This document shows, piece after piece, positions 1 to 5,138 of a DNA stretch of 6,116 nt (position 1 is its first letter; every line of letters starts with the position of its first letter). Source of the stretch: Alcanivorax sp. GTDB lineage: Bacteria; Pseudomonadota; Gammaproteobacteria; Pseudomonadales; Alcanivoracaceae. The stretch is from NCBI GenBank assembly GCA_007135015.1, contig SLJS01000069.1, positions 1 to 6,116 on the forward strand, read 5' to 3'. The notes beneath the pieces were generated by a model. It searched no databases. It was not told the DNA's origin and saw only the letters and a program-made list of their open reading frames with translations. The translations under genes and the position numbers were made by a program.

Positions 1-11
1 GAGGAGGTTCT

Positions 12-299
12 ATGAAATGGTTCGCAGGCCTGATGGCCCTGATTCTGGCGGGCGCCGTTCAGGCATCCGACGTGGAAGAGCTCTACAACAACAGCTGCGC
101 GGCCTGCCATACGGCCGGCGCCGCCGGCGCGCCCAAGACCGGGGATACGGAAGCCTGGGGTGCCCTGAAGGAAGAAAAGAGCATGGATGAGCTGGTTTCC
201 AGCGTGGTCGACGGAAAGGGCGCCATGCCGCCGGGCGGGATGTGTGGTGACTGCTCGGAAGACGATTTCCGGGCTCTGACCGAGTACATGGCCGAGTAA
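12..299 (+). CDS. Cytochrome c5-like monoheme periplasmic protein
   Basis: This 95-residue protein is an exported single-heme c-type cytochrome, likely carrying electrons in the periplasm towards a terminal oxidase. Residues 1-18 look like a signal peptide ending VQA, which leaves about 77 mature residues. The heme-binding motif CAACH is at 29-33. M72 in GAMPPGG is the probable distal heme ligand. The pair C78 and C81 in the CGDC segment matches the extra disulfide known in the cytochrome c5 family and separates it from ordinary class I cytochromes. The ATG at 12 is supported by GAGGAGG at 1-7, four bases upstream. The promoter lies outside the window. The c4 gene follows after 25 bases, so the two are probably co-transcribed. 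The family call is firm; the redox partner is inferred. Confidence 0.93.
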   Translation: MKWFAGLMALILAGAVQASDVEELYNNSCAACHTAGAAGAPKTGDTEAWGALKEEKSMDELVSSVVDGKGAMPPGGMCGDCSEDDFRALTEYMAE

Positions 300-324
300 T
301 CGAGACCGTTCTTAAGGAAGGACC

Positions 325-969
325 ATGAAGTTTGCACAACTGCTGACCCTGCTTCTGGCGGGGCTGATGACGTTTCATGCCCAGGCTGGGGACCCGGAAG
401 CCGGCGAGCGCAAGGCGCAGGTGTGCGCGGCCTGCCACGGCGCCGACGGCAACAGCACGGACCCATCAAACCCCCGGATCGCCGCGCTGGGCGAGAAGTA
501 TTTCGTCAAGCAGCTTGAGGACTACCAGAGCGGCGCCCGCGAGGATGCCATCATGCAGGGCCAGGCAGCCGGTCTTTCCGAGCAGGACATGCGGGACCTG
601 GCGGCCTTCTACCAGCAGCAGACCCGGGAGTTCGGACATACCGACCCGGAGGTGGCGGAAAAGGGTGAGCGCCTGTATCGCGGCGGCAATCTGGACAGCG
701 GTGTGGCCGCCTGTTCCGGCTGTCACGGGCCCGCCGGCGAAGGGATGGAAGCCGCGGGCTTTCCCGCGCTCGCCGGCCAGCACGCCGAATACACCAAGAA
801 GCAGATGCGTGCCTTCCGGGCCGCTGGCCGGGATGATCTGGATGCCGTGGCTTATCGCCGCAATGATACCGAGGGCGATGATCCGGGTATCATGCAGAGC
901 ATTGCCGCGCGCATGACCGACCGTGAAATCCGGGCGGTTTCCCGGTTCCTGCAGGGGCTTTACGAATAG
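325..969 (+). CDS. Diheme cytochrome c4
   Basis: This 214-residue exported cytochrome has two class I heme domains in tandem. Residues 1-21 form a signal peptide ending AQA. The first domain has CAACH at 34-38 and a probable distal ligand M77 in the segment IMQGQA. The second has CSGCH at 130-134 and a probable ligand M190 in GIMQSIA. The length and the ending FLQGLYE are typical of cytochrome c4, which passes electrons to cbb3 or related oxidases at the inner membrane. AAGGAAGGA at 314-322 is the ribosome site for the ATG at 325. The gene directly follows the c5-like cytochrome, and an inverted REP pair begins 28 bases after its stop, which could act in 3' end formation. The family assignment is strong; the electron acceptor is not shown by the sequence. 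Confidence 0.95.
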   Translation: MKFAQLLTLLLAGLMTFHAQAGDPEAGERKAQVCAACHGADGNSTDPSNPRIAALGEKYFVKQLEDYQSGAREDAIMQGQAAGLSEQDMRDLAAFYQQQTREFGHTDPEVAEKGERLYRGGNLDSGVAACSGCHGPAGEGMEAAGFPALAGQHAEYTKKQMRAFRAAGRDDLDAVAYRRNDTEGDDPGIMQSIAARMTDREIRAVSRFLQGLYE

Positions 970-996
970 CTCCCGGATTTCCGCTCCTCCGCTCAG

Positions 997-1122
997 GGTG
1001 TCGCAAAAGGGTTTGTGGGAGCGCGCCTTGGGGCGCGAAGTACCTGGTACCGAGCAGGACTCCAGGGCCTTCGCGGCCCAAGGTCCGCTCCCACAGGTGC
1101 CACAAGATCCTTTTGCACCACC
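997..1122. repeat. Inverted REP pair (BIME-like), copy 1
   Basis: Two 27-base REP units face each other at 1014-1040 and 1069-1095. Each starts TGTGGGAGCG and contains an internal GC-rich hairpin, for example CGCGCC pairing with GGCGCG in the left unit. Outside them are imperfect terminal inverted repeats: GGTGTCGCAAAAGG at 997-1010 against CCTTTTGCACCACC at 1109-1122. The first 44 bases differ from the copy at 5968 at only two positions. The right arm shares 33 consecutive bases with the copy at 3635. The position just after the c4 stop is typical of REP and BIME sequences, which in other bacteria are mobilised by RAYT transposases and can affect mRNA stability or termination. No such transposase is in the window. 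Confidence 0.85.
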
Positions 1123-1217
1123 TCTCCCCCCCCCTCTCTTGTCGGTGAATTCGGGCTGCCGGCCTGAATGCGTGTGTTTGCACCGCAACGCCGCTATGCT
1201 GCGTTCATGCGGGCACC

Positions 1218-1247
1218 TTTCCGGCTGCGTCGGCCAGCCGTTATGAT
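1218..1247 (+). promoter_or_regulatory. Candidate sigma-70 promoter for dsbA
   Basis: TATGAT at 1242-1247 matches five of six bases of the -10 consensus. A weak -35 candidate, TTTCCG, lies at 1218-1223 with an 18-base spacer. It would give a leader of roughly 100 bases before the dsbA start. The REP element and the large gap upstream make a separate dsbA promoter likely. The exact site is only a motif match. Confidence 0.35.
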
Positions 1248-1341
1248 CAGTACCCCGGAACGGAGAAATGATCGGATTTCAGGGTCCAATCGGATTGACG
1301 GAAACTGCCCCCGGCGGCCGTGCCCGCCAGTCTCAAAATTC

Positions 1342-1347
1342 AAGGAG
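1342..1347 (+). promoter_or_regulatory. Ribosome binding site fixing the dsbA start
   Basis: AAGGAG lies seven bases before the ATG at 1355. The longer in-frame start at 1268 has no good site and would put 29 residues in front of the signal peptide. The 1355 start is therefore preferred. Confidence 0.85.
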
Positions 1348-1354
1348 AACACGA

Positions 1355-1978
1355 ATGTTTAGAACCACACTGCTTGCGCTGACGGGTCTGCTGCTTGCCC
1401 CCCTGGTCGTGGCGCAGCCATTTCAGGAAGGCCAGCACTATCGGGTTCTGGGACAGGAAGTGGATGTAGATGACCCGGACCGGATCGAGGTGCGGGAGTT
1501 CTTCTTCTACGGCTGCCCCCATTGCCATACCGTGCAGCCGGTCATACAGGGCTGGAAGGAAACCAGGCCCGGGGACGTCAACTTCGTGCAGACTCCGGTG
1601 GTATTCTCACGCCAGCATGAACCGCTTGCCCGGGCCTTTTATGTTGCCCGGGCCGAGGGCATTCTCGACGAAGTCCATATGGCGATCTTCGAGGCCCTGC
1701 ACAATCACAACCGGAATCTTTTCGAGGCGGATGCCCTGGCGGACTTCTTCACCGCCTATGATATGAGCCGGGAAGAATTCAATGAACTGTACCAGTCGTT
1801 CGGCGTTTCCACCCAGGTGCGGCAGGCGGATGCGAAGACCCGGGCTTACCAGATCTCCGGAACACCGGCGTTTACCGTCAATGGCAGGTATGTGGTGCTG
1901 CGCCGCAACCTGGCCAATGATCGCGAAACCTTCGAGGTGATCGATTATCTGGTGGAACGCGAGCGTGAACGTCAATAG
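1355..1978 (+). CDS. dsbA: Thiol:disulfide interchange protein DsbA
   Basis: This 207-residue periplasmic oxidoreductase puts disulfide bonds into exported proteins; in known systems it is re-oxidised by membrane DsbB. Residues 1-20 form a signal peptide with a leucine-rich core ending VVA. The thioredoxin-fold active site is C54-P55-H56-C57, the same CPHC dipeptide as E. coli DsbA, in the context FFFYGCPHCH. The cis-proline loop is at T170-P171 in SGTPAF. A helical insertion lies between these, roughly 80-160, as usual for DsbA. The only two cysteines are the catalytic pair. The start at 1355 follows a good ribosome site and begins the signal peptide directly. The next gene starts 3 bases after the stop. 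Its place downstream of two cytochromes resembles the order known in Pseudomonas. The call is firm. Confidence 0.95.
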   Translation: MFRTTLLALTGLLLAPLVVAQPFQEGQHYRVLGQEVDVDDPDRIEVREFFFYGCPHCHTVQPVIQGWKETRPGDVNFVQTPVVFSRQHEPLARAFYVARAEGILDEVHMAIFEALHNHNRNLFEADALADFFTAYDMSREEFNELYQSFGVSTQVRQADAKTRAYQISGTPAFTVNGRYVVLRRNLANDRETFEVIDYLVERERERQ

Positions 1979-1981
1979 CGA

Positions 1982-2866
1982 ATGAACGACACCTCGTCTC
2001 GCACTGATCGCAGTCGCAGGCCGTTCTCGTTCGTCAGAGAGGGGGTGCGGCGCACCCGCCAGCCCAGCATGGTGGAGTTGCCCCGCGACCGCCTTCGGCT
2101 GCTCAGTTTCAATATTCAGGCGGGAATCGGAACCAGCAGTTATCGCGAGTACATCACCGGGAGCTGGAAGCATCTGGTTGCCCCGCGAAACAGCGTGGAA
2201 AACATCGAGCGCATTTCCGAGGTGTTACACGATTTCGATATTGTTGCCCTGCAGGAAGTGGATGCGGGAAGCCTGCGTTCGCGCTTTCTCAATCAGGCAG
2301 TCCATCTGGCCGCGTTGAGCGAATTCCCTTTCTGGCATCAGCAGGTCAACCGCAATCTCGGGCGCCTCGGGCAGTTCAGCAACGCACTGCTGAGTCGTGT
2401 GATCCCCTATCATGTGGAGGATCATCGCCTGCCGGGTCTGCCCGGACGGGGCGCCTTTGTGGTGCGTTATGGCCACCCGGACAATCCGCTGGTGGTTGTG
2501 GGTGTGCATCTGGCCCTGGGCGAGCGCTACCGCAATGCCCAGCTCGCCTATCTCAGTGACCTGCTGAAGAACTACCGTCATGTGGTGGTGATGGGCGATT
2601 TCAACTGCATGCCCGAACACCTGCTCGATTCGCCCTTCGCCGAGCTCGAACTCAGGCTGATGGAAGGCGAGCACCGCACCTTCCCCAGCTGGTCTCCGGA
2701 GCGCCATCTCGATCATATACTGGTCAGTCCGGGTCTCGAAGTCGTGCGTTACCAGGTGCTGGAGGACCATCTGCTGTCCGATCACCTTCCGGTGGCCACC
2801 GAAATCATTCTTCCACCGGATCTTCGTGAGGCCACGACGGGGGCTGGTGAGCTGTTCATGCCGTAG
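1982..2866 (+). CDS. Endonuclease/exonuclease/phosphatase (EEP) family protein
   Basis: This 294-residue protein has the metal-dependent EEP fold shared by ExoIII-type nucleases, DNase I and inositol or sphingomyelin phosphodiesterases. The expected catalytic motifs appear in order: SFNIQ with N44, LQEVD with E92, GVHLALG with H176, GDFN with D206 and N208, LDHIL with D244 and H245, and SDHLP with D267 and H268. All key residues are present, so it is probably an active phosphohydrolase. The substrate cannot be told. No signal peptide is seen; the first 30 residues are basic and polar. The ATG at 1982 is 3 bases after dsbA and lacks a strong ribosome site, which suggests translational coupling. 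An internal start at M30 would still keep the whole domain. Similar proteins follow dsbA in Pseudomonas, which supports the longer form. Confidence 0.88.
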   Translation: MNDTSSRTDRSRRPFSFVREGVRRTRQPSMVELPRDRLRLLSFNIQAGIGTSSYREYITGSWKHLVAPRNSVENIERISEVLHDFDIVALQEVDAGSLRSRFLNQAVHLAALSEFPFWHQQVNRNLGRLGQFSNALLSRVIPYHVEDHRLPGLPGRGAFVVRYGHPDNPLVVVGVHLALGERYRNAQLAYLSDLLKNYRHVVVMGDFNCMPEHLLDSPFAELELRLMEGEHRTFPSWSPERHLDHILVSPGLEVVRYQVLEDHLLSDHLPVATEIILPPDLREATTGAGELFMP

Positions 2867-2875
2867 TGGCCATTC

Positions 2876-3241
2876 ATGCAACGCGGGAATCACAGGGTAT
2901 TTGTCTATGGAACCCTGCTCCGGGGCGAGAGCAATCATCACTGGTTGCGGCGCGCGGAGTTTCTGGGGCGCTGGTGTACGCCACCGCGCTATCGACTCCA
3001 TGACCTGGGGCCGTACCCGGTCCTGTGCGGAGGTGGCACCCAGAGAATCCATGGGGAGCTTTATCGGGTCGACGCCTGGACGATGGCAGGCCTGGATCGG
3101 CTGGAAGGCTATCCCGACCACTACGACCGGAAGCTGATCCCCACGCCCCGGGGCCCGGCATGGATCTATTTCCGCAGCGAGCCGCCACCCGGTGCGCGGC
3201 CGATTCCGGGAGGCAGCTGGAAGAAAGAAAGGAAGCAATGA
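2876..3241 (+). CDS. Gamma-glutamylcyclotransferase-like (AIG2/YtfP-type) protein
   Basis: This 121-residue cytoplasmic protein belongs to the small gamma-glutamylcyclotransferase-like fold. The diagnostic N-terminal motif VFVYGTLLRG is at 8-17, forming the substrate-binding loop. E77 in LDRLEGYP sits where the catalytic glutamate of the family lies. DLGPYPVL at 43-50 and GELYRV at 60-65 are further family features. Members cyclise gamma-glutamyl or gamma-glutamylamine compounds to release 5-oxoproline, but for most bacterial members the substrate is unknown. The C-terminus is short and basic, ending KKERKQ. It starts 9 bases after the EEP gene with no clear ribosome site, so it is probably the third gene of the dsbA run. 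The stop overlaps an ATG as ATGA at 3238-3241. The fold is well supported; the reaction is inferred. Confidence 0.87.
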   Translation: MQRGNHRVFVYGTLLRGESNHHWLRRAEFLGRWCTPPRYRLHDLGPYPVLCGGGTQRIHGELYRVDAWTMAGLDRLEGYPDHYDRKLIPTPRGPAWIYFRSEPPPGARPIPGGSWKKERKQ

Positions 3242-3336
3242 GCACGGCCGCTTCGCAATCTGCCGACACGGTGCCGAAATCCAGGGCCTTCGCGGCCTTG
3301 CTGGAGGGTCCCCTCTCCCCGCCGAGGGTGTCGTAA
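3238..3336 (+). pseudogene. Possible remnant start of a fourth operon gene
   Basis: An ATG at 3238 overlaps the stop of the preceding gene as ATGA, and the purine-rich AAAGAAAGGAAG lies just upstream as a fair ribosome site. The frame gives 32 residues starting MSTAASQSAD. After about 12 codons it runs into REP-derived sequence, and it ends at a TAA inside the terminus of the 221-base repeat. This could be the 5' stub of a downstream gene lost when repeats arrived, or simply chance. No family is recognised. Confidence 0.2.
3273..3323. repeat. Partial REP element joined to a CCCTCTCCC linker
   Basis: Bases 3273-3293 match the centre of the REP pair at 3635-3766, sharing GCCGAAATCC and TTCGCGGCC. 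The left REP unit is missing. The sequence then leaves the REP pattern into a linker containing GCTGGAGGGTCCCCTCTCC. The stretch 3294-3324 is identical over 31 bases to 6045-6075, where it again joins a REP left half to the GAGGGTGTCG element. This is a chimeric or recombined repeat unit. Confidence 0.7.
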
Positions 3337-3544
3337 AAGCCCTTCGTTGGCAGGGCGAGCTGATAAACGGACCCCCTCCCCTGCGAAGGGGAGGGCCGGG
3401 GTGGGGGCGCGGCGAAGCCGCGCAAGGCCGCCTGCGGCGCATGGTTTCTTGCGCGGCCTTCGGCCGCCCTCCCCACCCCGACCCTCCCCCTCACGGGGGA
3501 GGGAGCTTCCTTGTTCGGTCGTCGAGGGTTTTTACGACACCCTC
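3324..3544. repeat. 221-base MITE-like palindromic element
   Basis: The ends are inverted copies: GAGGGTGTCGTAAAA at 3324-3338 and its complement at 3530-3544. Inside is a nest of hairpins: CCCTCCCCT with AGGGGAGGG around a GCGA loop (3374-3395), GCGCGGC with GCCGCGC around GAA (3407-3423), GCGGCC with GGCCGC around TTC (3453-3467), and CCCTCCCCC with GGGGGAGGG around TCAC (3482-3503). The left and right halves are also complementary to each other over roughly 100 bases, so the whole could fold as a cruciform or one branched RNA. The outer 40 bases of the right arm (3505-3544) recur inverted at 6077-6116 with three mismatches. There is no coding capacity, so any mobility would depend on an outside enzyme. 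Confidence 0.82.
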
Positions 3545-3550
3545 CGCCGT

Positions 3551-3629
3551 GGGAGAGGGACAGGGAGAGGGGGAAGGAATTACGGGAAAGCATCAAGCAG
3601 TGCGGCTACCGTAGCCTTCCCCCTCTCCC
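3551..3629. repeat. G-rich inverted repeat between two elements
   Basis: GGGAGAGGGGGAAGG at 3563-3577 is perfectly complementary to CCTTCCCCCTCTCCC at 3615-3629, a 15-base stem around a 37-base loop. Bases 3551-3573 also form four G-tracts separated by AGA, ACA and AGA, a textbook G-quadruplex pattern. It lies between the 221-base element and the second REP pair and carries their outer CTCTCCC boxes. Confidence 0.7.
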
Positions 3630-3634
3630 ACCAG

Positions 3635-3766
3635 GAGGGTGTCGTAAAAGGGTTTGTGGGAGCGCATCCTGGGGCGCAAAGTGCCTGGCACCATGCCGAA
3701 ATCCGGGGTCTTCGCGGCCCAAGGTCCGCTCCCACAGGTGCCATAAGATCCTTTGGCGACACCCTC
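3635..3766. repeat. Inverted REP pair (BIME-like), copy 2
   Basis: This is the cleanest copy. Terminal inverted repeats are GAGGGTGTCG at 3635-3644 (read with one preceding-base shift, GGAGGGTGTCG) and its complement CGACACCCTC at 3757-3766. The REP units are 3655-3681 and, inverted, 3710-3736. Outside both ends is a CTCTCCC box in inverted orientation, at 3622-3629 and 3773-3779. The element ends about 50 bases past the 3' end of the minus strand regulator gene. Compared with copy 1 it keeps both termini almost intact, so it is the best guide to the full unit. Confidence 0.85.
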
Positions 3767-3816
3767 AAATAGCGGGAGAGGCAACGCAGCCGAGTCTGCA
3801 GCGCACCCGGCGGGGG

Positions 3817-5025
3817 TTATCCCTGTGAGCCCTCCACCCCGAGCCTGACAGGCGGTGCCTGCGTGCCCCGCTCGACTACCGCCGGGGACTGGAGAACCAG
3901 GGCGGCGAGCTCGCTCTGGCGATGGGTGTCGGTCTTGCGGAATACCGCCTTGAGCTGGGTGCGCACGGTGTGCAGGGAGCTGCCAATCTGCTCGGAGATC
4001 TCCCCCGGCTTGTAGCTGCGGGCCACCAGGGCGGCGACCCGGGCTTCGGCGGAGGACAGGCCATGGAGTTGCGCCAGCAGGGCCTGGTCGATATCGATCT
4101 CTTCCATGGGGTCCTGGATGTACAGGACGACCCGGCCGGCGTCGGGCCAGAAAGGGCATTCGCATACGCCCTCTTCCAGCACCGTGGCAAAGAGCCGTAT
4201 CGGCTGGCCGTGGCCGCGGGGAATCTCCAGGGTGCTGCCGGAACGCTGCGGAAATACTCCGGGGCATAACAGGGGCTCCAGCATGGCGCGGAAGCGCCGT
4301 TGCAGTCCGGGCGGTTCAAAGCCGAGCCGATTTTCCCGGATGCGGGCTCCGGGCAGGTTTTCCAGCACGCGCTGGGCTGACGCCGACAGATACCGGATAT
4401 CGCACTGGCCGCCAAGCACCGCGAACGGCAGGCTGGAGCGTTCCGCGGCCGCCAGGGCCGTGCGACCCTGGCGGCGCTCGTCGGCCAGACCGCGGCTGAG
4501 CCGCAGCGCCTGCTGCACATGAGGAAGAAGCCCCCCCACGGTCTCCGTACAGAACCGCGAGAATGGCCCCTGGTCGCGGGTACGCTGCACCAGCAGTTGG
4601 ACCCTGTAACGCTGGTCCCGGAAAACCGTGCCCAGCATGCCATGATGGATGTCCAGATGGCGGGCCCAGTCGTTGTAGAACTCGGTGCGGTAGAATTCGT
4701 TCTGCGGGCAGGAAAAATCCAGGGCCGTGGAATAAAGCCGCTCGGGTGCCTTGTGCTGCAGCTCGGGACGCCATGGGCAGGCGTTTACAAAGTGGTCCAC
4801 ATAGGCGCGGTGGTCGCCATCGTCGATATTGACCTTGGTACTGTAGTGCACTCGCTGGGCCTGATCGTCCAGCACCAGCAGCCGGGCCGAGCGTGACCCG
4901 GTCACATCCACCAGTTGCCGCAGGAAGCCGTCCCAGGCGCTGGAATCCAGCACGGTCTGGTAGAGCTGATCGAGCAGCAGGCCGCGGTGCTGTTCCAGGC
5001 GGCCGACCAGTTCATGGTCCTTCAT
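3817..5025 (-). CDS. LuxR-family transcriptional regulator
   Basis: This 402-residue regulator ends in a LuxR-type helix-turn-helix, about 320-378. The segment starting LSSAEARVAALVA, then the recognition-helix region GSSLHTVRTQLKAVFRKT and the RQSELAAL ending, follow the pattern of the family. The N-terminal 300 residues contain no response-regulator receiver signature. They resemble the long sensing regions of stand-alone LuxR proteins, opening with the helical pattern LLLDQLYQTVLDSSAWDGFL at 16-35, with a possible PAS-like part around 195-305. The ligand is unknown. There is no signal peptide or membrane segment. A 25-residue tail follows the DNA-binding domain. GGGGGA seven bases upstream supports the ATG at 5025. 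It is divergent from the hydrolase gene, whose expression it may control. The DNA-binding role is well supported; the target is inferred. Confidence 0.88.
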   Translation of the reverse strand: MKDHELVGRLEQHRGLLLDQLYQTVLDSSAWDGFLRQLVDVTGSRSARLLVLDDQAQRVHYSTKVNIDDGDHRAYVDHFVNACPWRPELQHKAPERLYSTALDFSCPQNEFYRTEFYNDWARHLDIHHGMLGTVFRDQRYRVQLLVQRTRDQGPFSRFCTETVGGLLPHVQQALRLSRGLADERRQGRTALAAAERSSLPFAVLGGQCDIRYLSASAQRVLENLPGARIRENRLGFEPPGLQRRFRAMLEPLLCPGVFPQRSGSTLEIPRGHGQPIRLFATVLEEGVCECPFWPDAGRVVLYIQDPMEEIDIDQALLAQLHGLSSAEARVAALVARSYKPGEISEQIGSSLHTVRTQLKAVFRKTDTHRQSELAALVLQSPAVVERGTQAPPVRLGVEGSQG

Positions 5026-5138
5026 TCTGCAGTCCCCCGACTACACAGAAGGTCAGAATACCCGCACAATACACGAGGGCGCAATTCTGCGACCCGGTTC
5101 ACAGACCGGCGGACCGGAACGGAAGACCAGGGGGAATA
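5026..5138. promoter_or_regulatory. Shared divergent upstream region of regulator and hydrolase
   Basis: These 113 bases must hold the promoters of both divergent genes. A perfect inverted repeat, CAGAAT at 5054-5059 and ATTCTG at 5084-5089, has 24 bases between its arms. ATTCTGC also recurs directly at 5024-5030 and 5084-5090. CCGG occurs three times in close spacing at 5094, 5106 and 5114. On the minus strand, TTGCGC and TATTCT with 18 bases between them form a weak promoter candidate for the regulator. Any of these could be an operator; none is a recognised named site. Confidence 0.4.

Larger units (their letters stand above)
970..1354. other. Non-coding gap between the c4 gene and dsbA
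   Basis: This 385-base stretch has no believable gene. It contains the inverted REP pair at 997-1122, a run of nine C residues at 1126-1134, and a likely promoter near 1218-1247 for the dsbA run. Open frames across it are read through the repeat or are 5' extensions of dsbA lacking their own ribosome site. Nothing else is recognised between 1135 and 1217. Confidence 0.6.
3242..3816. other. Gene-free repeat cluster between convergent genes
   Basis: This 575-base stretch separates the + strand dsbA run from the minus strand regulator gene. Nearly all of it is repeat DNA: a partial REP with linker at 3273-3323, a 221-base hairpin-rich element at 3324-3544, a G-rich inverted repeat at 3551-3629, and a complete REP pair at 3635-3766. 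Open frames here encode low-complexity proline, glycine and arginine-rich strings of the kind produced by such repeats, and are not counted as genes. The hairpins could end transcription from both sides, although none is followed by a convincing U-run. Confidence 0.75.

Noticed and set aside
1268..1354. 29-residue extension of DsbA
   Set aside because: It would bury the signal peptide, and AAGGAG sits correctly for the ATG at 1355.
2225..3442. 405-codon open frame on the minus strand
   Set aside because: It runs antisense to the EEP and cyclotransferase-like genes, which have complete motifs, and extends into repeats. No domain is recognisable; long shadow frames are common in GC-rich DNA.
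3482..3535. Classical rho-independent terminator at the hairpin plus TTTTT
   Set aside because: The strong hairpin at 3482-3503 is followed by AGCTTCCTTG rather than a U-run, and the TTTTT near 3529-3533 is over 20 bases further on. Termination remains possible but is not supported as a classical site.
3192..3772. Open frames 3192-3614 and 3347-3772 on the + strand
   Set aside because: They translate the repeat cluster into low-complexity proline, glycine and arginine strings. The sequence is explained by hairpin repeats, not coding.
3242..3816. CRISPR array
   Set aside because: The repeats are few, unevenly spaced, mutually inverted and of several types, with no regular repeat-spacer pattern and no cas genes.
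3593..4267. 224-codon open frame on the minus strand
   Set aside because: It overlaps the regulator gene in another frame and continues into the REP pair. The LuxR-type domain lies in the competing frame.
4893..5138. 82-residue N-terminal extension of the hydrolase
   Set aside because: It reads the antisense of the regulator gene and its upstream region, has no family similarity, and a good ribosome site precedes the ATG at 5139.
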